The translations under genes were made by a program, and so were the position numbers. Shown in pieces: positions 34,822-43,986 of a DNA stretch of 49,820 nucleotides. Under the pieces are notes generated by a model, which had not been told where the DNA came from, searched no databases, and saw only the letters and a list, made by a program, of their open reading frames with translations. Source of the DNA: Bacteroidetes bacterium UBA2364. Lineage in GTDB: Bacteria > Bacteroidota > Rhodothermia > Rhodothermales > UBA2364. Location: the NCBI GenBank assembly GCA_002344075.1, contig DDTM01000128.1, forward strand, positions 1-49,820. The letters are read 5' to 3'. Every line of letters starts with the position of its first letter. Within the stretch, counting starts at the first letter, position 1.

Positions 34822-36156
34822 ATGGCCCTTTACCAGTCCCCCACTTCCGAATCTGATTTTGAGCGCAATTTCCAACAGCTTAAACCTCTGATGAATCAAA
34901 CCGAGGCACACTACGAAAGTGCCCGTTGCCTGTTTTGTTATGATGCACCTTGCGTAACCGCTTGTCCTACGAGCATAGACATCCCTCTGTTCATCCGGCA
35001 AATCCATGCCGATCATGTTGCGGGCGCGGCCAAAACCATCTACGAATCCAACCCGTTTGGATACGCCTGTGGAAAAGTCTGCCCGACCGAAGTGCTCTGT
35101 GAGGGTGCTTGTGTCTATAACCTGCAACAAGTAAAGCCCATCGAGATTGGTCGCTTGCAAAGCTATGCAACGGGCGCGATTATCCACCAAGAACAACAAT
35201 TATTTATATTACCCCCAGCAAATGGAATGAAGGTCGCAATTATCGGCGCTGGGCCTGCGGGGCTTTCGTGCGCGTGCGAGCTACGAATGCGGGGCTTCGA
35301 GGTCGTGGTTTTTGAGGCAAAAGACAAACCCTCCGGCCTGACAATCTATGGAGTTGCGCCGTATAAGATCACAAACGAAGAGGTGCTGGACGAGATGACG
35401 TACCTCGAAAAACAATTCGGTTTCCAGATTCGCTACAACCACCGGATCGAAACCCGCGAGCAATTGGCGGAATTGGAGCAGGCGTATGAGGCCATTTTTA
35501 TCGGTATTGGTCTCGGTGAAACCGCGCCACTCCAGATCCCTGGCGAGGACTTAGAAAACTACATGGGTGCGGTAGAATTTATAGAAAAACTACGTATGGA
35601 ACATCATGCGGTAATGGTTCCGGCGCGTGTAGTGGTACTGGGTGGTGGGAATACGGCCATGGATGCTGCTTCGGAGTGTGCCCGGATGGGCGCGGAATCG
35701 GTGGTACTGGCCTATCGGAGGTCGCCAAATGAAATGGGTGCGTATCATTTTGAATACGACTTAGTGAAGGGAGCGGGCGTACAAAGCCTGTTTAATGCTG
35801 CACCAGTGGCTATTTTAGGTAATAACGGGCGAGTCACTGGGGTGAAATTCCAGAAAACAGCCCTCGAAAACGAAAAATTAATCCTCATTCCCGATAGCGA
35901 TTTTGTGGTAGAAGCGGATTGGGTGATCCGTGCAACAGGCCAGGCACGCCGAACCTCTTTCCTGAACCTTATCCCTGGCCTTGAGACCGATGCTAAAGGC
36001 CGTATTGTATGGAATGCAACCACAGGTCAAACAGGGAATCCTACGTATTTTGCGGGAGGAGATGCCGCAAATGGTGGTAAAGAAGTAGTAAATGCCGCCG
36101 CCGAAGGCCGAAAAGCCGCCCAACACATCGCCCAATGGCTCTTGTCTCCATCCTGA
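34822..36156 (+). CDS. preT: Dihydropyrimidine dehydrogenase subunit PreT-like
   Basis: The NAD(P)H-oxidising flavoprotein subunit of bacterial dihydropyrimidine dehydrogenase. The N-terminal domain has eight cysteines for two [4Fe-4S] clusters: Cys36, 39, 44 and 48, then 83, 87, 93 and 97. The FAD motif GAGPAG is at 142-147. A second Rossmann motif, GGGNTAMDAA, and a C-terminal YFAGGDAANGG complete the GltD-like fold. At 444 residues it is of normal PreT length and lacks a C-terminal ferredoxin domain. It lies 28 bp before preA, its expected partner. Confidence 0.92.
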   Translation: MALYQSPTSESDFERNFQQLKPLMNQTEAHYESARCLFCYDAPCVTACPTSIDIPLFIRQIHADHVAGAAKTIYESNPFGYACGKVCPTEVLCEGACVYNLQQVKPIEIGRLQSYATGAIIHQEQQLFILPPANGMKVAIIGAGPAGLSCACELRMRGFEVVVFEAKDKPSGLTIYGVAPYKITNEEVLDEMTYLEKQFGFQIRYNHRIETREQLAELEQAYEAIFIGIGLGETAPLQIPGEDLENYMGAVEFIEKLRMEHHAVMVPARVVVLGGGNTAMDAASECARMGAESVVLAYRRSPNEMGAYHFEYDLVKGAGVQSLFNAAPVAILGNNGRVTGVKFQKTALENEKLILIPDSDFVVEADWVIRATGQARRTSFLNLIPGLETDAKGRIVWNATTGQTGNPTYFAGGDAANGGKEVVNAAAEGRKAAQHIAQWLLSPS

Positions 36157-36184
36157 TTTATCCAACCGCAAAAACAAAAAAAAC

Positions 36185-37537
36185 ATGGCAGACTTATCGG
36201 TAAACTTTGCAGGCATTCAATCGCCAAATCCATTTTGGTTGGCATCTGCACCACCAACCAATAGCGGGTATCAGATTATGAAGGCATTTGATGCCGGATG
36301 GGGCGGCGCGGTCTGGAAAACATTGGGAATTCCCGTCGTAAACGTTTCGAGTCGGTATGGAGCGGTCAATTACCGCAATAGCCGGATGGTGGGATTTAAT
36401 AATATCGAATTGATTTCGGACCGTCCGCTCTCGGACAATCTTCGCGAAATAGAAGAAGTAAAAAAGCGATTCCCGCATCATGCGGTGATTGCATCCCTAA
36501 TGGTAGGGCCACGTGAAGAGTGGCATCAGATTGTGCGGGACGTAGAAAATGCCGGAGCCGATGGCATTGAACTGAACTTTGGATGCCCACATGGGATGTG
36601 TGAACGCGGCATGGGATCGGCTGTAGGGCAAGAACCCAAAGTGCTGAAAACCATTGTTGAATGGGTAAAAGAAGTCTCTACCGTGCCCGTTATCACCAAA
36701 TTAACGCCCAATATCACCGACATTACACAACCAGCACGTGCGGCAGTAGCAGGGGGAACCGACGCCCTCTCGCTAATCAATACCATTCAAAGTTTGGTAG
36801 GAGTGGATATTGACCGCTTTGTGCCATATCCGATTGTGGATGGAAAAAGCACGAATGGCGGTTATTGTGGCCCAGCAGTTAAGCCAATTGCGCTAAACAT
36901 GACCAAAAACTGTGCACAAGATCCGGGCGTAAAAGTACCTATTTCGGGCATTGGTGGTATCGAGAACTGGCGCGATGCCGTAGAGTTTATCCTTCTGGGT
37001 GCGGGGACGGTACAAGTCTGCACGGCGGTAATGCACTTTGGCTTTGGGATCATCCGCGAAATGGTTGCAGGACTTTCGGGGTACATGGATGATAAAGGAT
37101 TTGCTACCATCGAGGACTTTCGAGGCAAGGCTTTGGACCACGTACTGACGTGGGAAAATCTGAACATGAAGTATAAAGTGGTGGCCGAGATTAACGAAGA
37201 GAAGTGCATTGGTTGCCAACTTTGTTATACCGCCTGCGAAGATGGTGCACATCAGGCCATTAAACTAACGCCCGGTAGCCGTGTGCCGCACATCGTAGAG
37301 GAAAATTGCGTGGGGTGTAACCTTTGCTCGCTTGTGTGTCCGGTAGAAAGTTGTATCACCATGGAGCGCCGCGACGACGGGTCGGAACATCTAACATGGA
37401 GCGAACGCACGATGGCAGGTAATGTACCACTTACGTTCGATGATCCACTGGCGGGCGGCTTACACCACTCGGTTCCAAGTCCTACGGAAGCCCTGAGCAC
37501 ACCTGTCCCACGACACTACGGACTCTCCCAAAACTAA
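36185..37537 (+). CDS. preA: Dihydropyrimidine dehydrogenase subunit PreA
   Basis: The catalytic FMN subunit that reduces uracil or thymine to the dihydro form with electrons from PreT. From ATG 36185 (450 aa) the TIM barrel includes Lys172 (TKLTP) and the active-site loop NFGCPHGMCERGMGSAVGQ with Cys134 in the place of the catalytic cysteine of mammalian DPD. GIGGI and LGAGTVQVCTA bind the FMN phosphate. Two C-terminal [4Fe-4S] motifs are Cys341/344/347/351 and Cys375/378/381/385. The upstream open frame to 36092 overlaps preT and is not used. A hairpin follows and closes the cluster. Confidence 0.95.
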   Translation: MADLSVNFAGIQSPNPFWLASAPPTNSGYQIMKAFDAGWGGAVWKTLGIPVVNVSSRYGAVNYRNSRMVGFNNIELISDRPLSDNLREIEEVKKRFPHHAVIASLMVGPREEWHQIVRDVENAGADGIELNFGCPHGMCERGMGSAVGQEPKVLKTIVEWVKEVSTVPVITKLTPNITDITQPARAAVAGGTDALSLINTIQSLVGVDIDRFVPYPIVDGKSTNGGYCGPAVKPIALNMTKNCAQDPGVKVPISGIGGIENWRDAVEFILLGAGTVQVCTAVMHFGFGIIREMVAGLSGYMDDKGFATIEDFRGKALDHVLTWENLNMKYKVVAEINEEKCIGCQLCYTACEDGAHQAIKLTPGSRVPHIVEENCVGCNLCSLVCPVESCITMERRDDGSEHLTWSERTMAGNVPLTFDDPLAGGLHHSVPSPTEALSTPVPRHYGLSQN

Positions 37538-37562
37538 ACATTGTGTTGGTGGTAAATTTAAG

Positions 37563-37600
37563 AAACGTCCCTGTCACCCCGTTGTAATAGGGGCGTTTTA
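37563..37600 (+). terminator. Probable terminator of the pyrimidine-degradation cluster
   Basis: AAACGTCCCT (37563-37572) pairs with AGGGGCGTTT (37589-37598) with one wobble over a 16-nt loop. The T-run is only four bases, so it is a moderate candidate. Confidence 0.6.
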
Positions 37601-37685
37601 CATTATGAGACTATCGGAACAATCGCTGGTAGTGGCTGTTGTGTGATATTCAGCCAACAACTTGCAAAATCTAATCCTTACCCCT

Positions 37686-39728
37686 ATGTCTGCCTTTCAA
37701 TTGATCTCGGAATTCAAACCGATGGGCGATCAGCCTACTGCTATTCGGGAATTGACCGAAGGCATTCTACGCGGGGATAAACATCAGGTTTTATTGGGTG
37801 CAACGGGCACGGGTAAAACCTTTACGGCCTCTAATGTCATTGCACAAGTAGAACGACCCACACTGGTAATGAGCCACAACAAAACGTTGGCCGCACAACT
37901 TTATGCCGAGTTTAAGTCTTTTTTCCCAAATAATGCGGTCGAATTTTTCATCTCGTACTATGATTATTACCAACCTGAAGCCTACATCCCGTCTTCGGAT
38001 ACTTATATCGAAAAAGATTTTGCAATTAATGACGAGATAGATCGCCTACGGCTGCGTGCGACAAGCTCCTTGGTTTCGGGGCGACGAGATGTCATTGTGG
38101 TCGCGAGTGTATCGGCCATTTATGGTCTTGGAGAGCCTGAGGTTTTTGCTCAAATGGTGGCAACTGTAAAACGTGGACAATTGTTAGAGCGTAACGACTT
38201 GCTCAAAAAAATGGTCTCGATGCAGTACAACAGGAACGACATTGAATTTAAGCGTGGAACCTTTCGCGTGCGCGGAGATGTTGTTGAAGTAATGCCCGCC
38301 TACTACGACGACCAAGCCTATCGCATCGAATTTTGGGGAAACGAGGTGGAACGCCTTACCCGATTTGATCCGTTGACGGGTAAAACCTTTGGAGAAGAAG
38401 CGGAACTGACCCTTTACTCAGCCAGTTTGTATGTAACCTCGCCCGATCTGTTAGAGAAAGCCATGCACAGCATTCAGGAAGAATTAACTTGGCGGTTGGC
38501 GGTCATGCGCAATGAAGGAAAGTTATTGGAAGCCCAACGATTGGAACAACGAACGATCTATGATTTAGAAATGCTCCGTGAAGTCGGGTTTTGTAATGGA
38601 ATTGAAAATTACTCCCGACACCTAACAGGACGAAACCCCGGCGATCGTCCGTACACGCTGTTGGATTATTTCCCGAAAGACTACCTCCTCATTATTGACG
38701 AAAGTCATGTCAGCATTCCACAAATCAGGGGAATGTATAATGGCGACCGAAGCCGAAAGCTAAACTTGGTAGAACATGGTTTTCGGCTGCCCTCCGCCTT
38801 AGACAACCGACCGATGAAGTTCGAGGAGTTTACCGAACTGACCAATCAGGTTATTTATGTCTCCGCCACCCCTGCCGATTACGAATTGGACCAAGCTGGA
38901 GGTGTTTTCGTGGAGCAGGTCATCCGGCCTACAGGCATTGTAGATCCAACAATCGAAATCCGTCCTATCGAAAATCAAATAGATGACCTTCTGGACGAAA
39001 TCAATACCCGTGCAGGACGAGGTGAACGGGTATTGGTCACAACCCTCACGAAGCGGATGGCTGAAGATCTGACCGACTATCTGAAGTCTTTTGATGTTAG
39101 GGTTCGGTATATGCACGCGGATATTGATGCCTTAGAACGGGTGGATATTCTGCGTGATTTACGGCTGGGCGTATTTGATGTTTTAGTAGGAATTAACCTA
39201 TTGCGTGAGGGATTAGATCTGCCGGAAGTCTCGCTGGTGGCCATTTTAGATGCCGATAAAGAGGGCTTTTTGCGTTCGGATCGGTCACTGATCCAAACAG
39301 CAGGGCGTGCCGCCCGCAATGCAGAGGGCTTGGTGATCCTTTATGCCGATCGGGTAACAGGCTCTATGGCACGGATGATGGAGGAAACGGAAAGACGAAG
39401 AGCAGTACAAATGGCCTATAACCAGGAGCATGGTATTACGCCCAAGACCGTCATTAAATCTATTGATGACATCCGAAAAGGAACCATCATTGCAGACCAC
39501 AAGCCAGAGCAACCTGCAAATGTATATTCGATGCATCACTATGGCGGTCCAGAACAGCTTCGGATGGTGGCCGATCCGGTAACGCAATACCTGACCGTCA
39601 ACCAAAAACGGGACCTTGTTGCTCAATTAACCAAAGAAATGCACCAAGCTGCCGAAGATCTGGCCTTTGAACGGGCAGCAGAACTTCGAGATACCATTAC
39701 CCAATTAGAACGGGAACTAGAGGGTTAA
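37686..39728 (+). CDS. uvrB: UvrABC system protein B
   Basis: The helicase-like damage-verification subunit of nucleotide excision repair. From ATG 37686 (680 aa) it begins SAFQLISEFKPMGDQPTAI. The Walker A motif GATGTGKT is at 38-45, and the damage-probing beta-hairpin YYDYYQPEAYIPSSDTYIEK (about 92-111) and DESHVSIPQ are present. The helicase C-terminal motifs include LLREGLDLPEVSLVAILDADKEG (given in family form) and QTAGRAARN. A UVR domain at the end (about 640-678) contacts UvrC. A TTG eight codons earlier is less likely. The gene is monocistronic here. Confidence 0.97.
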   Translation: MSAFQLISEFKPMGDQPTAIRELTEGILRGDKHQVLLGATGTGKTFTASNVIAQVERPTLVMSHNKTLAAQLYAEFKSFFPNNAVEFFISYYDYYQPEAYIPSSDTYIEKDFAINDEIDRLRLRATSSLVSGRRDVIVVASVSAIYGLGEPEVFAQMVATVKRGQLLERNDLLKKMVSMQYNRNDIEFKRGTFRVRGDVVEVMPAYYDDQAYRIEFWGNEVERLTRFDPLTGKTFGEEAELTLYSASLYVTSPDLLEKAMHSIQEELTWRLAVMRNEGKLLEAQRLEQRTIYDLEMLREVGFCNGIENYSRHLTGRNPGDRPYTLLDYFPKDYLLIIDESHVSIPQIRGMYNGDRSRKLNLVEHGFRLPSALDNRPMKFEEFTELTNQVIYVSATPADYELDQAGGVFVEQVIRPTGIVDPTIEIRPIENQIDDLLDEINTRAGRGERVLVTTLTKRMAEDLTDYLKSFDVRVRYMHADIDALERVDILRDLRLGVFDVLVGINLLREGLDLPEVSLVAILDADKEGFLRSDRSLIQTAGRAARNAEGLVILYADRVTGSMARMMEETERRRAVQMAYNQEHGITPKTVIKSIDDIRKGTIIADHKPEQPANVYSMHHYGGPEQLRMVADPVTQYLTVNQKRDLVAQLTKEMHQAAEDLAFERAAELRDTITQLERELEG

Positions 39729-40152
39729 GAAAGGATACACGCGACACGTACACGATTGCCCTTTTGTAAAATATTTCAGAAAAAGTGTGTTTAACCCTAT
39801 ACTTCTTCGAGCAAAGGACTCGATTGGAGGCTTAGCCTATTTAAAAAACTCGGCTTTGTTGCATAAACCAGCCAGAGGCATCTCATACTGCTTCATATTT
39901 CAATCTCAACACGCTTTCGGGGTTTTGGCATAGGCATGACCAAAAGCTCAGAAAACGACCAAAGTACCAAGATGCTTTTTACGGAATTCGTTACTACGTC
40001 CTTGCCCAATTGCTACAAGGTGCAGACAATCAGTCCCTACGTTTCTGTGACCGCCATCGTAACGATTAACCAATACCTCCTATTATGAGAAAAGAGGCAT
40101 GGGCAGATCAAGAAAAAAAGCCATAAACTTTAAACCATAACGAGGTATGGTA
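39729..40152. other. Gene-poor region with possible mobile-element relic
   Basis: No intact gene lies between uvrB and the HxlR gene. The word GGCTTTGTTGCATAAA at 39852-39867 resembles terminal inverted repeats I recall from IS elements. From about 39860 a frame stays open for 69 codons, ending TAA at 40067-40069 (reads PKYQDAFYGIRYYVLAQLLQ in part), without a credible start. I could not match it to a transposase family. Confidence 0.3.
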
Positions 40153-40497
40153 CTACGCCTCAATGCCAACTTCTTGCATCAATTCCAATCCATAATTACG
40201 TATAAATGTAATCACCTCTATCGCACGCTCACCTTTAGACGTGAGGTGATATTCTACACGTGGCGGGACTTCGGGATATACTACACGCTTAACAAACCCA
40301 TCTTGTTCTAATTCTCGGAGTTGCGTAGTCAGCATTTTTTGGCTGATATGGGGAATGTCTTTATGCAAGGCACTATATCGCATCACCCGATTTCTTAGCC
40401 GCCAAAGAATCGGCATTTTCCATGTTCCGCCGATTTGGTCTAAGGCAAACTCTACGGGATTGTAGAAGATTTTGCCCCGATGGTTAAAATCACCCAT
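40153..40497 (-). CDS. HxlR-family winged-helix transcriptional regulator
   Basis: A 114-residue regulator with the HxlR core: PVEFALDQIGGTWKMPILWRL at the first helices (in part), a recognition region HISQKMLTTQLRELEQDGFV and a wing VPPRVEYHLTSKG. HxlR members often have a Cys just before the first helix that senses electrophiles or hypochlorite (YodB, HypR). Here that position is Asn in YNPVEF, and the protein has no cysteine at all, so a different signal or cofactor is needed. It is divergent from the DJ-1-like gene 179 bp away, the usual arrangement for a local repressor or activator. Confidence 0.93.
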   Translation of the reverse strand: MGDFNHRGKIFYNPVEFALDQIGGTWKMPILWRLRNRVMRYSALHKDIPHISQKMLTTQLRELEQDGFVKRVVYPEVPPRVEYHLTSKGERAIEVITFIRNYGLELMQEVGIEA

Positions 40498-40526
40498 TTC
40501 TTTAAGTCCTTGTTTTTAAAAAACCA

Positions 40527-40538
40527 CACTTAAAAGTG
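40527..40538. promoter_or_regulatory. Candidate HxlR operator palindrome
   Basis: CACTT-AA-AAGTG is a perfect 5-2-5 inverted repeat in the divergent region, 29 bp before the HxlR start. Position suggests an autoregulatory operator; binding is inferred. Confidence 0.4.
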
Positions 40539-40676
40539 CGTATCGAACAACGGCGTACATACTTCTTTTTATAGGTCAATTTTGCGCAATTTGTATCCAC
40601 AATAATACCAAACACACCCTCGTCTTTACAACGCATCAGACGAAGTGGTTCCCTGTTAGAAAACCAAAGGATAATC

Positions 40677-41441
40677 ATGCAAACAATCAAAGAAGTCCAA
40701 AGCTACGTGCATTTTCACGGTGCGCCTTTTAAGGGTAAAATTTTGATGGTGGCAAGCTCACCCAGCGTTTCTAAACAAACCGGTTGGCCCATCGGATTTT
40801 GGGCAGCCGAACTCTCGCACCCTTTGCGCATTTTCCAAGAAGCAGGGTACGAGGTAACGCTTGCCTCTACCGAAGGGGGCAAATTAGAAATGGATGGCTA
40901 CTCCAACCCCACCGATCCCAGTGGTTACTCGGCGCATGATGTCATTTCGTTGGGCTATATGCAACAAACATGGTTCAAGGAGATGCTGGAAAATACGCCC
41001 AAACTGACGGATGTAAACGCCTCCGATTATGATGCCATTTTTTTGGTGGGCGGCCAAGGCCCAATGTACACCTTCAAGGGCAATGCAGCCTTAGAAAATC
41101 TATTTGTTAGCTTCTATGAAAGCGGAAAACCAAGCGCTGCCGTTTGCCACTCAACCACCTTGCTTTTAGAAGTGAAAAAGTCGAATGGCGAGCTTTTGGT
41201 TCATGGTAAAAAGTGGACAGGTTTTGCCGATGCGGAAGAAGAATTTGCCGATCAAGCAGTGGGCATGAAAATCCAGCCTTACCGCATCGAATCTGAAGCC
41301 CGAAAAATAGAAGGCACCACGTTCAAAGTGGCAGCCCCCTTTAGCGCGTATGCAATTCAAGACGGCAACCTTATCACAGGTCAGCAACAAAATAGTGGTG
41401 CAGCAGCGGCGGAGTTGGTGGTAAAAGCGCTAAATCGGTAG
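40677..41441 (+). CDS. DJ-1/PfpI family protein, Hsp31/glyoxalase III-like
   Basis: A 254-residue type 1 glutamine amidotransferase-like protein. The nucleophile elbow AVCHSTT carries Cys157 with His158 adjacent, and Glu45 in FWAAELSHP is the expected third residue. Members of this branch act as glutathione-independent glyoxalase (methylglyoxal to lactate), deglycase or chaperone. The N-terminal GWPIGFWAAELSHP motif is characteristic of the larger Hsp31-like group. It is the first gene of a tight four-gene run and stands opposite an HxlR regulator, suggesting an inducible stress role. Confidence 0.9.
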   Translation: MQTIKEVQSYVHFHGAPFKGKILMVASSPSVSKQTGWPIGFWAAELSHPLRIFQEAGYEVTLASTEGGKLEMDGYSNPTDPSGYSAHDVISLGYMQQTWFKEMLENTPKLTDVNASDYDAIFLVGGQGPMYTFKGNAALENLFVSFYESGKPSAAVCHSTTLLLEVKKSNGELLVHGKKWTGFADAEEEFADQAVGMKIQPYRIESEARKIEGTTFKVAAPFSAYAIQDGNLITGQQQNSGAAAAELVVKALNR

Positions 41442-41446
41442 GTGTG

Positions 41447-42076
41447 ATGTTTGCGAGAGTACTCGGGATCATGGCAATGTTTCTTTTGGGGAGCATTGCC
41501 AATGCCCAATCCGTTGAGGCTTATCTTGGGCATAAACGGGCGGGTGTGGATTTGATGTGGTTCAAAAACGTTAAGAATGCGCAAGAGCAACGCACGCCTT
41601 TTTTGTTTTTTAGCCGCACCCGATCCAGTACAGATTACGACAATTCGCCAACGGCTTTTGGCTCGACCAATGCCATCTCGTACAATTTCAAAAATGGTTT
41701 AGGCTTGGTAGTTGTTGGTTCATTTTTGAATGCAGGCTTCACACCCAAAACAGGGCTTCAATGGGTGAAAATGAAGGACAATTTTCTGTTTTTTGGCTGG
41801 CTGGTGGCAGACTTGACGGAAAAGGGTAGCATAGAAACCTTTGGGTTATTTCGTTATCAGCCCAAGATCAACAAGAAATGGAAAGGTTTCGGGCAGGCAG
41901 AGCTATTCCCCGTTTATAATCCAACAACCAAAACCTGGAACCTCACCCAACGCCTACGTCTGGGCGCAAAACACCGAGCCTGGGCAGTCGGTTTGATGAT
42001 GGATCTTAACCAAACGGGCAGGGATCGCTTGACCCAAACCAATAATTGGGGCGGGTTTTTAAGGTATGACTTTTAA
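41447..42076 (+). CDS. Exported, outer-membrane-like protein of unknown function
   Basis: From ATG 41447 (209 aa) there is a signal peptide (MFARVLGIMAMFLLGSIANA, then QS). The mature protein has alternating amphipathic strands (NGLGLVVVGSFL, NFLFFGWLVADL, ETFGLFRYQP, WNLTQRLRLGAK) and ends in GGFLRYDF, a terminal Phe typical of outer-membrane beta-barrels. I do not recognise the family. It begins 5 bp after the DJ-1-like stop and 26 bp before the bestrophin gene, so it is probably co-transcribed with both. Confidence 0.7.
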   Translation: MFARVLGIMAMFLLGSIANAQSVEAYLGHKRAGVDLMWFKNVKNAQEQRTPFLFFSRTRSSTDYDNSPTAFGSTNAISYNFKNGLGLVVVGSFLNAGFTPKTGLQWVKMKDNFLFFGWLVADLTEKGSIETFGLFRYQPKINKKWKGFGQAELFPVYNPTTKTWNLTQRLRLGAKHRAWAVGLMMDLNQTGRDRLTQTNNWGGFLRYDF

Positions 42077-42102
42077 TTTGCTGTCTTAAAACATTAAACT
42101 TC

Positions 42103-43050
42103 ATGATTGTCAAACGTAATTTTAGTCCCCTTAAAGTTTGGGGCTACATTCAAAACCCGACCTTATTTGCTTTTTTCTGGTCGGGAACGGTTTGGACAAT
42201 TTTCCGTTTGACGGGCGCAAAAGAGATGGGACTTAGTTTTACCATCATTGGCGTTTTGGGGTCTGCTTTAGCCATTTTTGTTGCTTTTCGGAACCAGAGT
42301 GCGTATGCCCGTTGGTGGGAAGCCCGAACCTTATGGAGTAGTATTTTGGGGGCAAGCCGTGTCTTGGGGCGGCTTATTATTACCTTTACAGATAGCCACG
42401 CCCACCAAATCCAATATGACCGCTTGCGGAGCGAACTCTTTAAACGCCGTTTGGTCTATGCCTGTATTGCCTGGGTACATGCTTTGCGGATGCAACTTCG
42501 TAAACAAAATGATTGGGAATCCCTGAAGCCGTTGTTTGAACCTGCCGATTTTGAAGCCTTTAAGACTGCCCATAACAAGCCGTTTTATTTACAGGTGTGG
42601 ATGGGACAACAAATTTATGAAGCAATGGCGAACGGCACCTTGGGAGGTTTTGATAGTTTTCAGATGGAAGGGCAGCTTTTAGCCTTGGCGAATGCCCAAG
42701 CCGGATGTGAACGTATCAAGAGTACGCCATTACCACGTCAATACGACTTTTTTACGCGGCTTTTTGTCTTGCTCTTTGCCTTGTTGCTCCCGTTTGGGTT
42801 GTTGGGATTTTTTACTTCCGAAGCCTTACAACCCGCTTCATGGCTAATCGTGCCCCTTTCCACGTTATTGGCTACGGTTTTCATCATTATGGAGCGAACG
42901 GGCGTTGCGAATGAAGACCCATTTGAAAACAAAATTACAGATGTGCCTTTGACATATATTTGTAATACCATCGAACGCGATTTGCGCGAAAGCTTGGGCG
43001 AAACCAACTTACCCGCAAAAGTAGAGCCTGAAAACGGATATTTACTCTAA
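42103..43050 (+). CDS. Bestrophin-family anion channel
   Basis: A 315-residue membrane protein of the bestrophin/UPF0187 family, whose bacterial and animal members form pentameric anion (or cation) channels. Diagnostic segments are FRNQSAYARWWEAR at about 63-76, STPLPRQYDFFTRL, and NEDPFENKITDVPL near the C-terminus. Four hydrophobic segments are seen. The ion selectivity cannot be inferred from the sequence. It lies 4 bp before a TMEM175-like potassium channel gene. Confidence 0.9.
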   Translation: MIVKRNFSPLKVWGYIQNPTLFAFFWSGTVWTIFRLTGAKEMGLSFTIIGVLGSALAIFVAFRNQSAYARWWEARTLWSSILGASRVLGRLIITFTDSHAHQIQYDRLRSELFKRRLVYACIAWVHALRMQLRKQNDWESLKPLFEPADFEAFKTAHNKPFYLQVWMGQQIYEAMANGTLGGFDSFQMEGQLLALANAQAGCERIKSTPLPRQYDFFTRLFVLLFALLLPFGLLGFFTSEALQPASWLIVPLSTLLATVFIIMERTGVANEDPFENKITDVPLTYICNTIERDLRESLGETNLPAKVEPENGYLL

Positions 43051-43054
43051 TTTT

Positions 43055-43642
43055 ATGATGAGCAAAAACCGCATAGAAGCCTTCTCGGATGGTGTTATTG
43101 CCATTATCATTACAGTCATGGTTTTTGACCTCAAAATTCCTGAATTGGCTACCAATTTCACCGATACCGATGTCTGGAATGCCTTCCGAGCACTTATTCC
43201 CAAAATAGGTGCCTATGCCCTAAGTTACCTCGTGCTGGCGATTATGTGGCTGAACCATCACGCACTCTTCGATCAGTTGCCCCATACCACGTCTAAATTG
43301 GTTTGGTACAATGCGTTTTTGCTTTTTGCCATGTCGCTCATTCCTGCACCCACCGCTTTTTTGGCAGCACATCCACTTTTACCACAAGCGGTTATGTTGT
43401 ACGGGCTAGTAATGTTTCTAAATGGCTTGGGGTTTTACCTTTTACGCTGGTACGTAGAAGCCAAAGCCCAACTATTAGCCTATAATCCCTTTATTCAAAG
43501 AAGCAACCGCATCACAACCTTGTTGTACTTGGCTTCTGTACCATTGGCTTGGGTCTCGGTGTATATTTCGTTCCTCATTTTTATCGGCATTCCCATCTGG
43601 TATTTTTTACCTGATAAGTTCCACTCCTCCAAGCCATCTTAA
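43055..43642 (+). CDS. TMEM175-family (DUF1211) potassium channel-like protein
   Basis: A 195-residue membrane protein with six predicted helices. The signature R-x3-FSD is present (Arg6, Phe10-Ser11-Asp12 in RIEAFSDGVIAI), with conserved WLNHH in the third helix. Bacterial TMEM175 proteins assemble as tetramers that leak potassium. The first helix carries hydrophobic residues for the pore (ITVMVFDLKIP). The start could be either of two adjacent ATGs. Together with bestrophin it places a cation and an anion channel in one transcript. Confidence 0.9.
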   Translation: MMSKNRIEAFSDGVIAIIITVMVFDLKIPELATNFTDTDVWNAFRALIPKIGAYALSYLVLAIMWLNHHALFDQLPHTTSKLVWYNAFLLFAMSLIPAPTAFLAAHPLLPQAVMLYGLVMFLNGLGFYLLRWYVEAKAQLLAYNPFIQRSNRITTLLYLASVPLAWVSVYISFLIFIGIPIWYFLPDKFHSSKPS

Positions 43643-43986
43643 TTGCCAAAATTGGTCTTATTAGATATTCCAAAAATGCACACACGTCCAAGATTGTACA
43701 CTTCTGCCACCAATCAATGTACGCGAGGGCTATCTTGTATGCGCCGAGCCCGATGATTCCTTCGTGATTGAGCGTTTTCATAACCTCCGCTTACATCAAT
43801 TTTACCGCGCTCCGCCAAGGGTGGTATCTCTTTTGATTTAATTCTCTGGAAGCGTATCCTTTTTGTTGGCAATACTGGCACTGCAAAATTGTCTAACGAG
43901 CATTTCTTTTTAGTGTTTTATTCGGTTTTTTGGGGAGATCATGCTATTTTAGATGCAATACCTTCACTCAAAAAATCTGAGCACAC
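43643..43986. other. Intergenic region upstream of nnr
   Basis: 344 bp with no supported gene. A 66-codon open frame on the minus strand has no family features. The tract presumably holds the end of the DJ-1 transcript and the nnr promoter. A TGGCA...TTG-like pair near 43877 does not have sigma-54 spacing. Nothing else was recognised. Confidence 0.45.

Noticed and set aside
43870..43900. Sigma-54-like promoter before nnr
   Set aside because: TGGCA and TTG/TGC elements are present but the spacing between GG and GC is not the required 10 bases.
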